From assembly GCA_965229115.1 (NCBI GenBank), contig CBDDIR010000003.1:3844001-3908000 (forward strand): a stretch of DNA of 64,000 nucleotides. The letters are read 5' to 3'. Each line of letters starts with the position of its first letter. Position 1 is the first letter of the stretch. Position numbers and translations under genes: made by a program. The notes beneath the pieces are model-generated. The model was not told where the DNA came from, ran no database searches, and saw nothing but the letters and a program-made list of their open reading frames with translations. Origin of the DNA: UBA7672 sp965229115 (lineage in GTDB: Bacteria > Pseudomonadota > Alphaproteobacteria > Caulobacterales > Hyphomonadaceae). Shown piece after piece: positions 41,281-49,724 of this stretch.

Positions 41281-43860
41281 ATGAAACATCTGATGCGGGC
41301 CGCCTCCGGGCTGGCCGTGAGCTGGCTTGCGCTTGAAGCAACCGCGTATGCGCAGACGAACGCACCGCCGGAGCAGCCGAACGAAGACGTGATCGTCATC
41401 ACCGGCGAGAAGGTTGCGCAGGATCTGCAGAAGACCGTGTCGTCGGTTGGCGTGGTGACCGGACAGCAGATGGAGACGGAAGGCGTCACCTCGCTGGCCG
41501 AGGCGTTCGACTACATCGCCAACGTGAACATGGGGAACACGGATGGCGGGTTCTCGATCCGCGGCATTCCGTTCGACAGCCTGCTGGGCGCGGGCTCTGC
41601 CCCGCTGGCGCAGATCTATGTCGATGACGTGACGCTGGGCGACCAGACGACGCGCTTCAACGCCGACCACATCTGGGATGTGTCGCAGATCGAAGTTCTG
41701 CGCGGCGCGCAATCGACCGTGCAGGGCCGCAATGCGCTGGCCGGCGCGGTGGTGATCCGCACGCAGGACCCGACATTCGAGTGGGAAGGCAAGGCGCGCG
41801 CGTTCTGGCAGTCGTCGAAGATCGGCGCGGCTTACACGCTGTCTGCGGCGGGCGGTGGCCCGATCATCGACGACGTGCTGGCCTTCCGCGTGGCGGTTGA
41901 GCGCAGCGAGGACAATGGCTTCTACAAGAACCCGCTGCAGGGCGGCGTGGGTGCGGACTTCAACGACCATTGGCAGGGCCGCGCGAAACTGCTGTTCACG
42001 CCGAACCCGTCATTCCGCTCGCTGCTGACCTACAGCTATTCCGAAGCGCAGGTTGCGAGCGCGAAGTCTGACCGCCAGTCGCGCGATGTGAATGGCTATA
42101 CCAATCTGGGCGTTGTGGTTGCGGGTTCGGAATCGAGCCGTGTGGACTGGACCAATGCGCCGGACTTCAACAAGAACACCAGCTATGCGACCTCGTGGAA
42201 GAACGAGTGGTTCGTCACCGATGACTGGACGCTGACCTCGATCTCGACCTATGCGCGCGAGCGCACGGACGAGATGATCGATACGGACAGCACCAACATC
42301 AACCCTGCCCTGTTCCCGCAGACGCCGGTGCAGATCAACAACCCCTACAACATCCCGCATGTGCGCAACGGCATGTTCAAGTACGCGCCGGAAGGCACGC
42401 AGCTTGAAGACCAGACGATCATCACCCAGGAGCTGACCGCGTCCTACGACAGCGGCGGCCCGCTGCGGCTGCTGATGGGCGGCTATTATGCTGGCGCGCA
42501 GGAGCGTGAATACAACTTCACGCCGGGCATCCAGAAGGGCGTGCATGGCCTGATCGCCAGCGCGGCGACGACGCCGATCCGCCAGCAGCTGACGGCGCAG
42601 TTGACGCCGCTGCGTGGCATGAACGTGCCGGGCACGCCGCTGGCGCAGATTCCGGCAGGACCGGCAGGCGACGCAGCATTTGCGGCGTTCGTGAGCCAGC
42701 TGACCGCGCTTTCGGTTTCGGCCGTGCAATCGAACTATTCGGATCTCGGCGCCTTCATCGCGATGACGTCCGAGCCGCTGGATACCGAGAACTTCGCGCT
42801 CTACTTCCGCGGCGAATACGACCTGACCGACAACCTGACTGTTGGTCTTGGCCTACGGTATGACAACGAGCGGCAGACGGAAGGCCTGATCCTGTCGGGC
42901 GATCCGCTTGGCCTCGCCAACCCTGCAGCGCCGAGCTATCCGGCGGGCTTCCCCGCCCTGCTGCGCCCGGTTGTGCCGCAGGTCATCGGCCTGGTGAACC
43001 AGCAGTTCGACGCCTTCCTGATGGAGGCGAACACGGAAGCGAAACAACGCTTCGAAGCCGTGATGCCGTCAGGCTTCATCCGCTACGAGCTCAACGACGA
43101 CCAGTCGGTGGCGTTCGCGGTTCGCCGTGGCTATCGCGCGGGCGGCGCCGATCTGAACATCGTTCGCCAGTTCGTTTCGACCTTCGATCCGGAATACACG
43201 ACGAACTACGAGCTGGCTTATCGTTCGTACTGGTTCGACCGTGCGCTGCGTCTCAACGCCAACGTGTTCTACACCGACTGGACCGACCAGCAGGTGGTGA
43301 TCGACCTGTCAACGCTGCAGCAGGATCAGATCGGCTTCAACGTCGGTTCGTCCAAACTCTATGGCTTCGAGCTGGAGAGCTTCTGGCGCGTCAATCCGAA
43401 CTTCGCGATCCAGGGCGTGCTGGGCCATGTGAAGACCGAGTTCGAGGACTTCGACGGGGCGCTGGCCCGCACGGTTCTGGCGGCGCAATCGGTGAATGCG
43501 CCGATAGATCTCGACGCGACGCTGGCAGCCTTCGCCGGCCGCGGGTTCTCGTTCGCTCCGGAATGGACGGGCGCGCTGCGCTTCATCTACGAGGGAGACA
43601 ACGGCCTGTTCGGCACGCTTGGCCTGACCTATCAGGGCGAGAGCTTCGTCAACAACACCGAGTCGTCGTCGCCGACCTTCCTTGACAATGACGCGCGCCT
43701 GCTGGTGAACCTGACGGCTGGCTACAAGGCCGACAACTACACGATCTCGCTGATCGCGCAGAACCTGTTCGACGAAGAGTATGTCTCGTCGGGCGGCAAT
43801 GAGTATGTGCGGCTTGGCTCGCCCCGCGTGCTTGGCGTGCAACTGCAGACGAATTTCTAG
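41281..43860 (+). CDS. TonB-dependent outer-membrane receptor
   Basis: Signal peptide LAVSWLALEATAYAQ is followed by a TonB-box-like DVIVITGEKV. The plug (about 45-165) contains SIRGIPFDSLLGAG, QIYVDDVTLG, IEVLRGAQSTVQGRNALAGA and VVIRTQDP. The 22-strand barrel ends LGVQLQTNF. It resembles the large TonB receptor group of Caulobacterales and Sphingomonads that take up complex carbon or iron ligands; the ligand is unknown. It is preceded by a 143 bp gap and ended by the hairpin at 43885-43910. Confidence 0.92.
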   Translation: MKHLMRAASGLAVSWLALEATAYAQTNAPPEQPNEDVIVITGEKVAQDLQKTVSSVGVVTGQQMETEGVTSLAEAFDYIANVNMGNTDGGFSIRGIPFDSLLGAGSAPLAQIYVDDVTLGDQTTRFNADHIWDVSQIEVLRGAQSTVQGRNALAGAVVIRTQDPTFEWEGKARAFWQSSKIGAAYTLSAAGGGPIIDDVLAFRVAVERSEDNGFYKNPLQGGVGADFNDHWQGRAKLLFTPNPSFRSLLTYSYSEAQVASAKSDRQSRDVNGYTNLGVVVAGSESSRVDWTNAPDFNKNTSYATSWKNEWFVTDDWTLTSISTYARERTDEMIDTDSTNINPALFPQTPVQINNPYNIPHVRNGMFKYAPEGTQLEDQTIITQELTASYDSGGPLRLLMGGYYAGAQEREYNFTPGIQKGVHGLIASAATTPIRQQLTAQLTPLRGMNVPGTPLAQIPAGPAGDAAFAAFVSQLTALSVSAVQSNYSDLGAFIAMTSEPLDTENFALYFRGEYDLTDNLTVGLGLRYDNERQTEGLILSGDPLGLANPAAPSYPAGFPALLRPVVPQVIGLVNQQFDAFLMEANTEAKQRFEAVMPSGFIRYELNDDQSVAFAVRRGYRAGGADLNIVRQFVSTFDPEYTTNYELAYRSYWFDRALRLNANVFYTDWTDQQVVIDLSTLQQDQIGFNVGSSKLYGFELESFWRVNPNFAIQGVLGHVKTEFEDFDGALARTVLAAQSVNAPIDLDATLAAFAGRGFSFAPEWTGALRFIYEGDNGLFGTLGLTYQGESFVNNTESSSPTFLDNDARLLVNLTAGYKADNYTISLIAQNLFDEEYVSSGGNEYVRLGSPRVLGVQLQTNF

Positions 43861-43884
43861 TAAGCGTTGGTTCTGGCTTGAGAG

Positions 43885-43910
43885 CGGCGCGATCCTTCGG
43901 GGTCGCGCCG
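43885..43910. terminator. Hairpin terminator between the TonB receptor and gshB
   Basis: CGGCGCGA and TCGCGCCG pair around a 10 nt loop between convergent stops, followed on the plus strand by TTTGCGTTTA. Confidence 0.75.
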
Positions 43911-43917
43911 TTTGCGT

Positions 43918-44862
43918 TTAGCCGATCTTCTTCTCGATCACGTCCCACATCTTCGCGACGGCATCGATGCCTCCGAGATTCTTGAGGGCGCGGGCGCCGG
44001 TGGGGCTGGTGACGTTGATCTCCGTCATCATGCCGCCGATGACATCGATGCCGACGAAGATGAGACCGCGCTTTTTCAGCTCCGGCCCGATGCGGGCGCA
44101 GATTTCCTTTTCGCGGGCGGAGAGCTCGGTGGCTTCCGCCGTGCCGCCGACAACGAGATTGGAGCGGATGGCGCCGGAGGGCGGGCGGCGGTTGATGCCG
44201 CCGACGACTTCGCCGTCTATCAGCAGGATGCGCTTGTCGCCTTCGCTGACGGCCGGAAGGAAAGCCTGCGCGATGAAGGGTTCGGGCACCATCTTGTTGA
44301 ACAGGTCGACGATGGATTCGAGATTGCCGTCGTCCTTGCCGAGCTTGAGCACCCCTGCCCCGCCATGGCCGTGCAACGGCTTCAGCACGATGTCGCCGTG
44401 ACGCTCACGGAATTCGCGGACGCGGGCGATGTCGCGCGTGATCAGCGTTGCGGGCTGAAGATCGGGGAACATCAGAGTGAGGACTTTTTCCGGCGAGGAG
44501 CGCACGCCGGCGGGATCGTTCACCACGAGCGTATCGGGCGTGATGAGTTCGAGCAGGTGGGCGGCCGTGATGTAGCCCATATGGAAGGGCGGATCCTGGC
44601 GCATCAGGACGACGTCCGCGTCCTTGCGCAGATCGATCAGGCGCGGGGCTTCGAACGTGGCGTGGGGCGTCTGTCCGGGTAAGACTTTTGCGGGGCGGAC
44701 GCGGGCGGAGACGACGCCTGAGTCATAGGCGAGATCGCTGACGCCATAGACGCTGACCGAGTGGCCGCGGCGCTGGGCTTCCTCGATCATCATGAAGGTG
44801 GTGTCGCCGGCCGGGTTTACCGTCTCGAGCGGGTCCATCTGGACGGCGATGCGAAGGGACAT
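43918..44862 (-). CDS. gshB: Glutathione synthetase
   Basis: A 314-residue ATP-grasp enzyme of prokaryotic GshB type: VQMDPLETVNPAGDTTFMMI at the N-terminus, RQDPPFHMGYI, DIVLKPLHGHGGAGVLKL and the final metal/substrate site GGMMTEINVTSPTGARAL. It adds glycine to gamma-glutamylcysteine. It lies downstream of the BON lipoprotein on the same strand. Confidence 0.97.
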   Translation of the reverse strand: MSLRIAVQMDPLETVNPAGDTTFMMIEEAQRRGHSVSVYGVSDLAYDSGVVSARVRPAKVLPGQTPHATFEAPRLIDLRKDADVVLMRQDPPFHMGYITAAHLLELITPDTLVVNDPAGVRSSPEKVLTLMFPDLQPATLITRDIARVREFRERHGDIVLKPLHGHGGAGVLKLGKDDGNLESIVDLFNKMVPEPFIAQAFLPAVSEGDKRILLIDGEVVGGINRRPPSGAIRSNLVVGGTAEATELSAREKEICARIGPELKKRGLIFVGIDVIGGMMTEINVTSPTGARALKNLGGIDAVAKMWDVIEKKIG

Positions 44863-44969
44863 GAGGCGGCTCCAGCCAAGAGCCCTCTAGGTAGGTCGGC
44901 GCGGGCCGGTGCGCAATCTGCGCGGCTATCGGCGTTTGGTTAGCAGAGCTTACCTGGTGGCGTTCCGGC

Positions 44970-45764
44970 TTACTGGCGCTCTTGCGGGGGCGGGAGCGAG
45001 GAGGATTGCAGGAGGCCGATGCTGTTGCCGCTGGCGCCCGGGGGCGGGGTTGCGCCGGGGGCGTAGGGGTCGGTGTACTGGCCGCGCGTAGTGGGTTGCG
45101 AGGGAACGATAGGCGCGGGGGCGGACGCAGGCGGCGCGATGCGGATGGCGCCGGCGGTGTTATCCGGCGGGACGACCTGGCCCTGCTCGTTCACGTTGGG
45201 CGCAGTGGCGACGCTGATATCTGGCGGGGGCGAGCCGCGCTCGCGCATCTTCACGTAGGACACGACCTTGGTGACGCCCTTCACGAGGCTGGCGTGTTCG
45301 GCGGCCTTGCGGAGTTCTTCGTCGGTGCGGGCGAGGCCCAGCAGATAGACGACGCCGTTGTGGGCCTGGATGTTGAAGTTCGTGCCCTTGATGTCGTTGT
45401 CGGCAAGCAGGCGCAGGCGGACCTGTTCGACGATCCACGAGTCGTTGAGGTCGCGGCCGAGATTGTAGTTGTCGATCTGGAGTTCGTTGGCGACTTCATC
45501 GACGGAGGAGACCTGCCACGCGATGCGTTCGGCTTCCTTGCGATCCGTTTCGGATGGCACGCGGCCGGAGAGCAGGACGAAGCGATCGACCACGGCGACG
45601 TCGACTTCGCCGAAGCGGCTGAAGCCGCCGGCGCCGAACAGGCGGGTCTTGATCTCGGTTGCGGCGGAAGAGTCGTCGAGAGACTCGCCGAAGGTGCGAT
45701 CGGACATGCAGGCGCCCAGTACGGGTGCAGCAATGAGCAGGCAGGCGAGGACACGCGCGTTCAT
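44970..45764 (-). CDS. BON-domain outer-membrane lipoprotein (YraP-like)
   Basis: ATG 45764 is preceded by GGGAAG and gives a lipoprotein signal ending VLGACMS. Two BON domains follow: EIKTRLFGAGGFSRFGEVDV with SGRVPSETDRKEAERIAW (about 40-100), and VRLRLLADNDIKGTNFNIQA with VYLLGLARTDEELRKAAEHA (about 110-180). A 90-residue Pro-rich disordered tail ends the protein. It sits near yraN, rsmI and the LpoA-like gene, the same envelope neighbourhood as in enterobacteria. Confidence 0.92.
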   Translation of the reverse strand: MNARVLACLLIAAPVLGACMSDRTFGESLDDSSAATEIKTRLFGAGGFSRFGEVDVAVVDRFVLLSGRVPSETDRKEAERIAWQVSSVDEVANELQIDNYNLGRDLNDSWIVEQVRLRLLADNDIKGTNFNIQAHNGVVYLLGLARTDEELRKAAEHASLVKGVTKVVSYVKMRERGSPPPDISVATAPNVNEQGQVVPPDNTAGAIRIAPPASAPAPIVPSQPTTRGQYTDPYAPGATPPPGASGNSIGLLQSSSLPPPQERQ

Positions 45765-45891
45765 AAAACTTCCCAACTATTCCGCCGTTTCGGGCCTAGG
45801 GCCTGTTAGAAACAGCATAAGGCGATTTTCGGGCGTTTTGCAGGTAGGGCGCGCCATAGGGCCTGCGATCGGGTGAATCGACGCTGAACTG

Positions 45892-46275
45892 CTATTTTTC
45901 TGCCCGCCAGGCGTCGGCCAGGTGGCGCGGGAAGCGGCCGGGGGACATCAGGACGATGTCGAAGCGCCAGTTGTGGTTCTGCAACTTGTGGCGGCGGGTG
46001 GTCCAGGTGCGGGCGGCCTGCTCGATGCGGCGGCGGAGGCCGGGCGTGACGGCTTCGAGCGCGGTTTCGTGCCGGGCGCGCATTTTCACTTCCACGAAGA
46101 CGAGTAGATTCTTTTTTGTGGCGATGAGGTCGATCTCGCAGGCGGGCGTGCGGGCGCGGCGGTCGAGGATGCGGTAGCCCTTCATCTGCAGCCATAGCGC
46201 GGCGGCGTTTTCGGCCCGGCGGCCTTTGCGCTCGCGCAGGCGGCGGAGGATGGCGTTTTCAGTCTTCTTCGCCAT
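45892..46275 (-). CDS. yraN: YraN family putative endonuclease-like protein
   Basis: The 127-residue protein shows the family pattern RKGRRAENAAALWLQMKGY, ILDRRARTPACEIDLIATKK and LVFVEVKMRA, the Asp and Glu-x-Lys of a nuclease-like fold (UPF0102). Its function is unproven. The start is taken as ATG 46275, inside the end of rsmI with 17 bp overlap, so it is translated after rsmI. Confidence 0.93.
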   Translation of the reverse strand: MAKKTENAILRRLRERKGRRAENAAALWLQMKGYRILDRRARTPACEIDLIATKKNLLVFVEVKMRARHETALEAVTPGLRRRIEQAARTWTTRRHKLQNHNWRFDIVLMSPGRFPRHLADAWRAEK

Positions 46276-47254
46276 CTTCCGCTTCACGGAGTTTGAGTGC
46301 GCGTTCGTAAACATCGCGGCGCTTGAGGCCGAGGGTTTCTGCGATTTCGGCAGCGATCTCTTTCAGCGGGCGCGTGTCGTCAGCGGCGAGAATGGCGGCG
46401 TCGAGCGCGTTTGCATCTGGCGCCTCCTGCCCTGATGGCGGGCCGACGAGGATGACGATCTCGCCGCGGGGCGGGCCGTGCTCCGTGTAGTGGGCGGCAA
46501 GGTCCGGCAGGAAGCCGCGGCGGGTTTCCTCGAACTTCTTTGTCAGCTCGCGGGCTACGGCGGCCTCACGCTGGCCGAGGACTTCGGCCATGTCGGCGAG
46601 GCTGGCGGCGAGGCGCGAGGGGCCTTCGAAGAAGATCAGCGTGCCGTGCGAGGATTTCATCTCGGACAGGAAACGCTTGCGTGCGCCGGACTTGGGCGGC
46701 GGGAAGCCAGCGAAGGTGAAACGATCGGTTGGCAATCCGGAGGATGCGAGCGCGGTGAGCGGGGCCGAGGCGCCGGGGATGGCGTAGATCGGGATGCCCT
46801 TCTCTGCGGCTTCACGGACGAGCTTGTAGCCGGGATCTGAGATCAGCGGCGTTCCGGCGTCCGACATCAGGGCGATGCGGCTGCCGGATTCCAGTTCCTT
46901 AAGCAGTCCCGGACGCGCCTGGGCGCCGTTGTGGTCATGATAAGGGCGCAATCGCGCGGAGACTCCGAATGCCGACATAAGCTTGCCGGCGACACGCGTG
47001 TCTTCCGCGCAGACGACATCGACGGACGCAAGAATGTCGAGGGCTCTAAGCGTAATATCCCGCAGGTTGCCTATGGGAGTCGAAACAACGTAGAGCCCGG
47101 GCTCAAGCCTTGGATCGATACGGAATAGGCGGGAGGAACCGGTTTCATCCGGTTGCCGGGAATCATCCTCCAGCCTAGCTTCCGCATTGGTCTCTTCGCC
47201 CTCATCAGGGGCCGGGTCTGAAGACGCATCCTCAGGAGGGGTCGCGCATGTCAT
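46259..47254 (-). CDS. rsmI: 16S rRNA (cytidine-1402-2'-O)-methyltransferase
   Basis: The family core starts at about residue 50 (GLYVVSTPIGNLRDITLRAL), then CAEDTRVAGKL, LMSDAGTPLISDPGYKLV and RFTFAGFPPPKSGARK. The first 45 residues are an acidic extension (DPAPDEGEETNAEARLEDD). The only ATG is at 47254, which overlaps by 7 bp the oppositely directed start of the LpoA-like gene. RsmI methylates the ribosomal P site. It overlaps yraN downstream. Confidence 0.95.
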   Translation of the reverse strand: MTCATPPEDASSDPAPDEGEETNAEARLEDDSRQPDETGSSRLFRIDPRLEPGLYVVSTPIGNLRDITLRALDILASVDVVCAEDTRVAGKLMSAFGVSARLRPYHDHNGAQARPGLLKELESGSRIALMSDAGTPLISDPGYKLVREAAEKGIPIYAIPGASAPLTALASSGLPTDRFTFAGFPPPKSGARKRFLSEMKSSHGTLIFFEGPSRLAASLADMAEVLGQREAAVARELTKKFEETRRGFLPDLAAHYTEHGPPRGEIVILVGPPSGQEAPDANALDAAILAADDTRPLKEIAAEIAETLGLKRRDVYERALKLREAEDGEED

Positions 47255-48546
47255 CCAAATCTCTGGTCCGCGGGCTCGCCGCAGTATCTCTTGTTGCTCT
47301 GACTGCGCTGGGCGCTTGCACCAGTGGTCCGGTGCGGCCGACCGCCCCCCTCTCTAGCAGTGGCATGCGCCCTGATCCAAGCCGTCCCCTTCCGCCGGGC
47401 CAGCCGATGCCGTCTGCGCCGGTTTCGACCCAGTTCGCGGAAAGCCGGAATGCCTATCACCCGCGCCATGTGCCGGCCAATGAACAGCAGAACCTGAAGC
47501 GCATTGCCGTGCTTCTGCCGTTCAACTCGACCAATGCCGAGGTGCAGCGCCAGAGCAAGGGTATCTACAACGCCATCCAGATGGCGCTCTTCCAGGTGGG
47601 CGTTAAGGACGTCCTGCTGATGCCGCGCGACGCGACCAGCGCCGATCCGCAGGTGATCCAGGGCGTGGCCGAGGATGCGGTGCGCGATGGCGCGGTGGCC
47701 GTGATCGGCCCGATCTTCGCGCAGCAGGTTCCCGCCGTGGCCGCCAAGGCCGCGCAGGTGAATGCGCCGGTGCTGGCGTTCTCGACCGACGCTTCGGCGT
47801 TTGGTCAGGGCGCGTATCTCGTCTCGCTGACGCCTGCGAGCGAAGTGGAGCGGATTGTCGACTGGGCGTCGAAGGATGGCGTGACGCGCTTCACCATGCT
47901 GGGGCCGGACAATGCCAGCGGCCGTTCGACCGAACAGGCGCTGCGCCAGGAAGTGGCTGAGCGTGGCGGACAGGTTGTCAGCGTTGAATACTACACGCCG
48001 GGCAACGCCTCGCCGCAGGAACAGGCGCGTCGCCTCGCGAAGGTGATCGAGGCGGAGAACCGCGCAAATCCCGGCAAGGTCGCTGTGCTGATCCCCGAGG
48101 GTGGCGTGCAGTTGCGTTCGGTCGGCTCGCTGCTGCGCGCGATCGCCAACGTCACGCCGCGCGAAGTTCGCTTCATCGGCACGGGCCAGTGGAACGATGC
48201 AGATATCTGGCGCGAGCCGTCGCTATATGGCGGTTCGTTCCCCGCTCCCGATCCGGCTGCGCTGACCGATTTCGAGAAGCGCTATCAGGCGATTTACGGC
48301 GAAGCCCCGCCGCGTCTTGCAAGCTTTGGCTATGACGCGGGCGCGCTGGCGGCGACGCTGGCGGCGAATGACAGGCTCGATGCAGCGATGATCCAGCGCC
48401 CGCAGGGCTGGAGCGGCGTCAACGGCCTGTTCCGCTTCCAGCCGGACGGCAGCGTGGAACGCGCGCTGGCGATCATGCAGCTGCAGAATACGGGCGGCGT
48501 GAAGATCGTCTCGCCGCCGCTGCAGGCGTTTAGCGCGGGTAGCTAG
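47248..48546 (+). CDS. Penicillin-binding protein activator, LpoA-like lipoprotein
   Basis: AGGAGGGG seven bases before the ATG and a lipoprotein signal ending LGACTSG set the start. After a Pro-rich linker, a type I periplasmic-binding fold runs from about residue 80 (LKRIAVLLPFNSTNAEVQRQ) through AVAVIGPIFAQQVPAVA, APVLAFSTDASAFG and RFIGTGQWNDADIW. In relatives it stimulates class A penicillin-binding proteins from the outer membrane. It shares a 4 bp CTAG tail overlap with hemW. Confidence 0.9.
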   Translation: MSSKSLVRGLAAVSLVALTALGACTSGPVRPTAPLSSSGMRPDPSRPLPPGQPMPSAPVSTQFAESRNAYHPRHVPANEQQNLKRIAVLLPFNSTNAEVQRQSKGIYNAIQMALFQVGVKDVLLMPRDATSADPQVIQGVAEDAVRDGAVAVIGPIFAQQVPAVAAKAAQVNAPVLAFSTDASAFGQGAYLVSLTPASEVERIVDWASKDGVTRFTMLGPDNASGRSTEQALRQEVAERGGQVVSVEYYTPGNASPQEQARRLAKVIEAENRANPGKVAVLIPEGGVQLRSVGSLLRAIANVTPREVRFIGTGQWNDADIWREPSLYGGSFPAPDPAALTDFEKRYQAIYGEAPPRLASFGYDAGALAATLAANDRLDAAMIQRPQGWSGVNGLFRFQPDGSVERALAIMQLQNTGGVKIVSPPLQAFSAGS

Positions 48547-49691
48547 GGCGCAAGTTCCGCAGCAATGCGATCAGCCATCAGACGGCCGTGTGGCGTAAGC
48601 GCTATGCGGCCGTTCTGCTGTGTGACGAGACCGAGGTCGGTGTATTCGGCGAGCCTGGCGGCGTTGAGCGGCAGGTTCAGCTCGGCGATGTCCGACAGCG
48701 CGAAGCCTTCGAGGACGCGCAGGCCCATGGTGACGCGCTCACGCGCTTGCGCCGTGGCGTCGAGGTTTTCGGTGACCGCCCAGCCAAGGCCCGTGGTGTT
48801 GACCTGGTTCAGATACTCGCCCGGCTTTTCGGCGGCTTCGATGGCGAGACGTTCGGTATCTGTGGTGAGGCGTCCATGGGCGCCGGGGCCAACGGCTGCC
48901 CAGTCGCCGGAGGACCAGTAGATACGGTTGTGCGCGGATTGGTGTTCGACGCCCCGCGCGTGGTTCGAGACTTCGTAGGCGGGATAGCCCGCGGCATCCG
49001 CCAGCTCCTGCGTGATCTCGTAGAGATCGGCGGAGCGTTCATCGTCGAGCGGCGACCAGTCCTTGCGCTTCACGGCCTGGAAGAAGGCGGCGCCGGGTTC
49101 GATCGAGAGTTCGTAGAGCGACAGGTGGTCGGCGCCGAGCGCGAGGGCGCGGGTGAGTTCCGCGCGCCACTCTTCGGCGGTCTGGTTGGGCAGTGAGTAG
49201 ATCAGGTCGATCGAGGTCGAGCGGAAGTGGCGCTTCGCTTCGGTGAGTGCCGCGAGCGCCGTTTCAGCCGAGTGCGTGCGGCCGAGGAATTTGAGGCGGG
49301 CGTCGTCCAGCGATTGCAGGCCGAGCGAGAGACGGTTGACGCCGGCGGCTGCGAAGTCGGCGAAGCGATGCGCATCATCCGGGTTGGCTTCCAGCGTGAT
49401 TTCCGCGCCGGGCTTGAGGCCCCAGAGCTGGTCGATCTTCTCGATCACGCCGCTGACCTGCTCGCCGGTCATCAGCGAGGGCGTGCCTCCACCGAGGAAG
49501 ATCGTGTCGGCCTGGCGTGCGCTCGTGCGCGTGCGCCAGCCTTCGAGATCCTTCAGGATGGCGTTGAACAGCGGGGCGGTGTCGCGCGCCTTGGCGGCGT
49601 ACACGTTGAAGTCGCAATACGGGCACACGCGCGCGCAATACGGCCAGTGGACGTAAATCCCGAAACCGCGCTGTGGGTTGAAGCCAGACAT
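48543..49691 (-). CDS. hemW: Radical SAM heme chaperone HemW
   Basis: The 382-residue protein has the radical SAM cluster motif CARVCPYCDFN near residues 18-28, GGGTPSLMTGEQV, ANPDDAHRFADFAAAGVNRL and GLQSLDDARLKFLGRTH. The C-terminal HemW domain contains GPGAHGRLTTD. HemW delivers heme to respiratory enzymes; it lacks the coproporphyrinogen oxidase activity implied by the old name HemN. It lies in the hemW-rdgB neighbourhood common in alphaproteobacteria. Confidence 0.95.
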   Translation of the reverse strand: MSGFNPQRGFGIYVHWPYCARVCPYCDFNVYAAKARDTAPLFNAILKDLEGWRTRTSARQADTIFLGGGTPSLMTGEQVSGVIEKIDQLWGLKPGAEITLEANPDDAHRFADFAAAGVNRLSLGLQSLDDARLKFLGRTHSAETALAALTEAKRHFRSTSIDLIYSLPNQTAEEWRAELTRALALGADHLSLYELSIEPGAAFFQAVKRKDWSPLDDERSADLYEITQELADAAGYPAYEVSNHARGVEHQSAHNRIYWSSGDWAAVGPGAHGRLTTDTERLAIEAAEKPGEYLNQVNTTGLGWAVTENLDATAQARERVTMGLRVLEGFALSDIAELNLPLNAARLAEYTDLGLVTQQNGRIALTPHGRLMADRIAAELAP

Positions 49692-49724
49692 GAGCCGATC
49701 GCAGACGCCTAAACGAGGCGCGCG

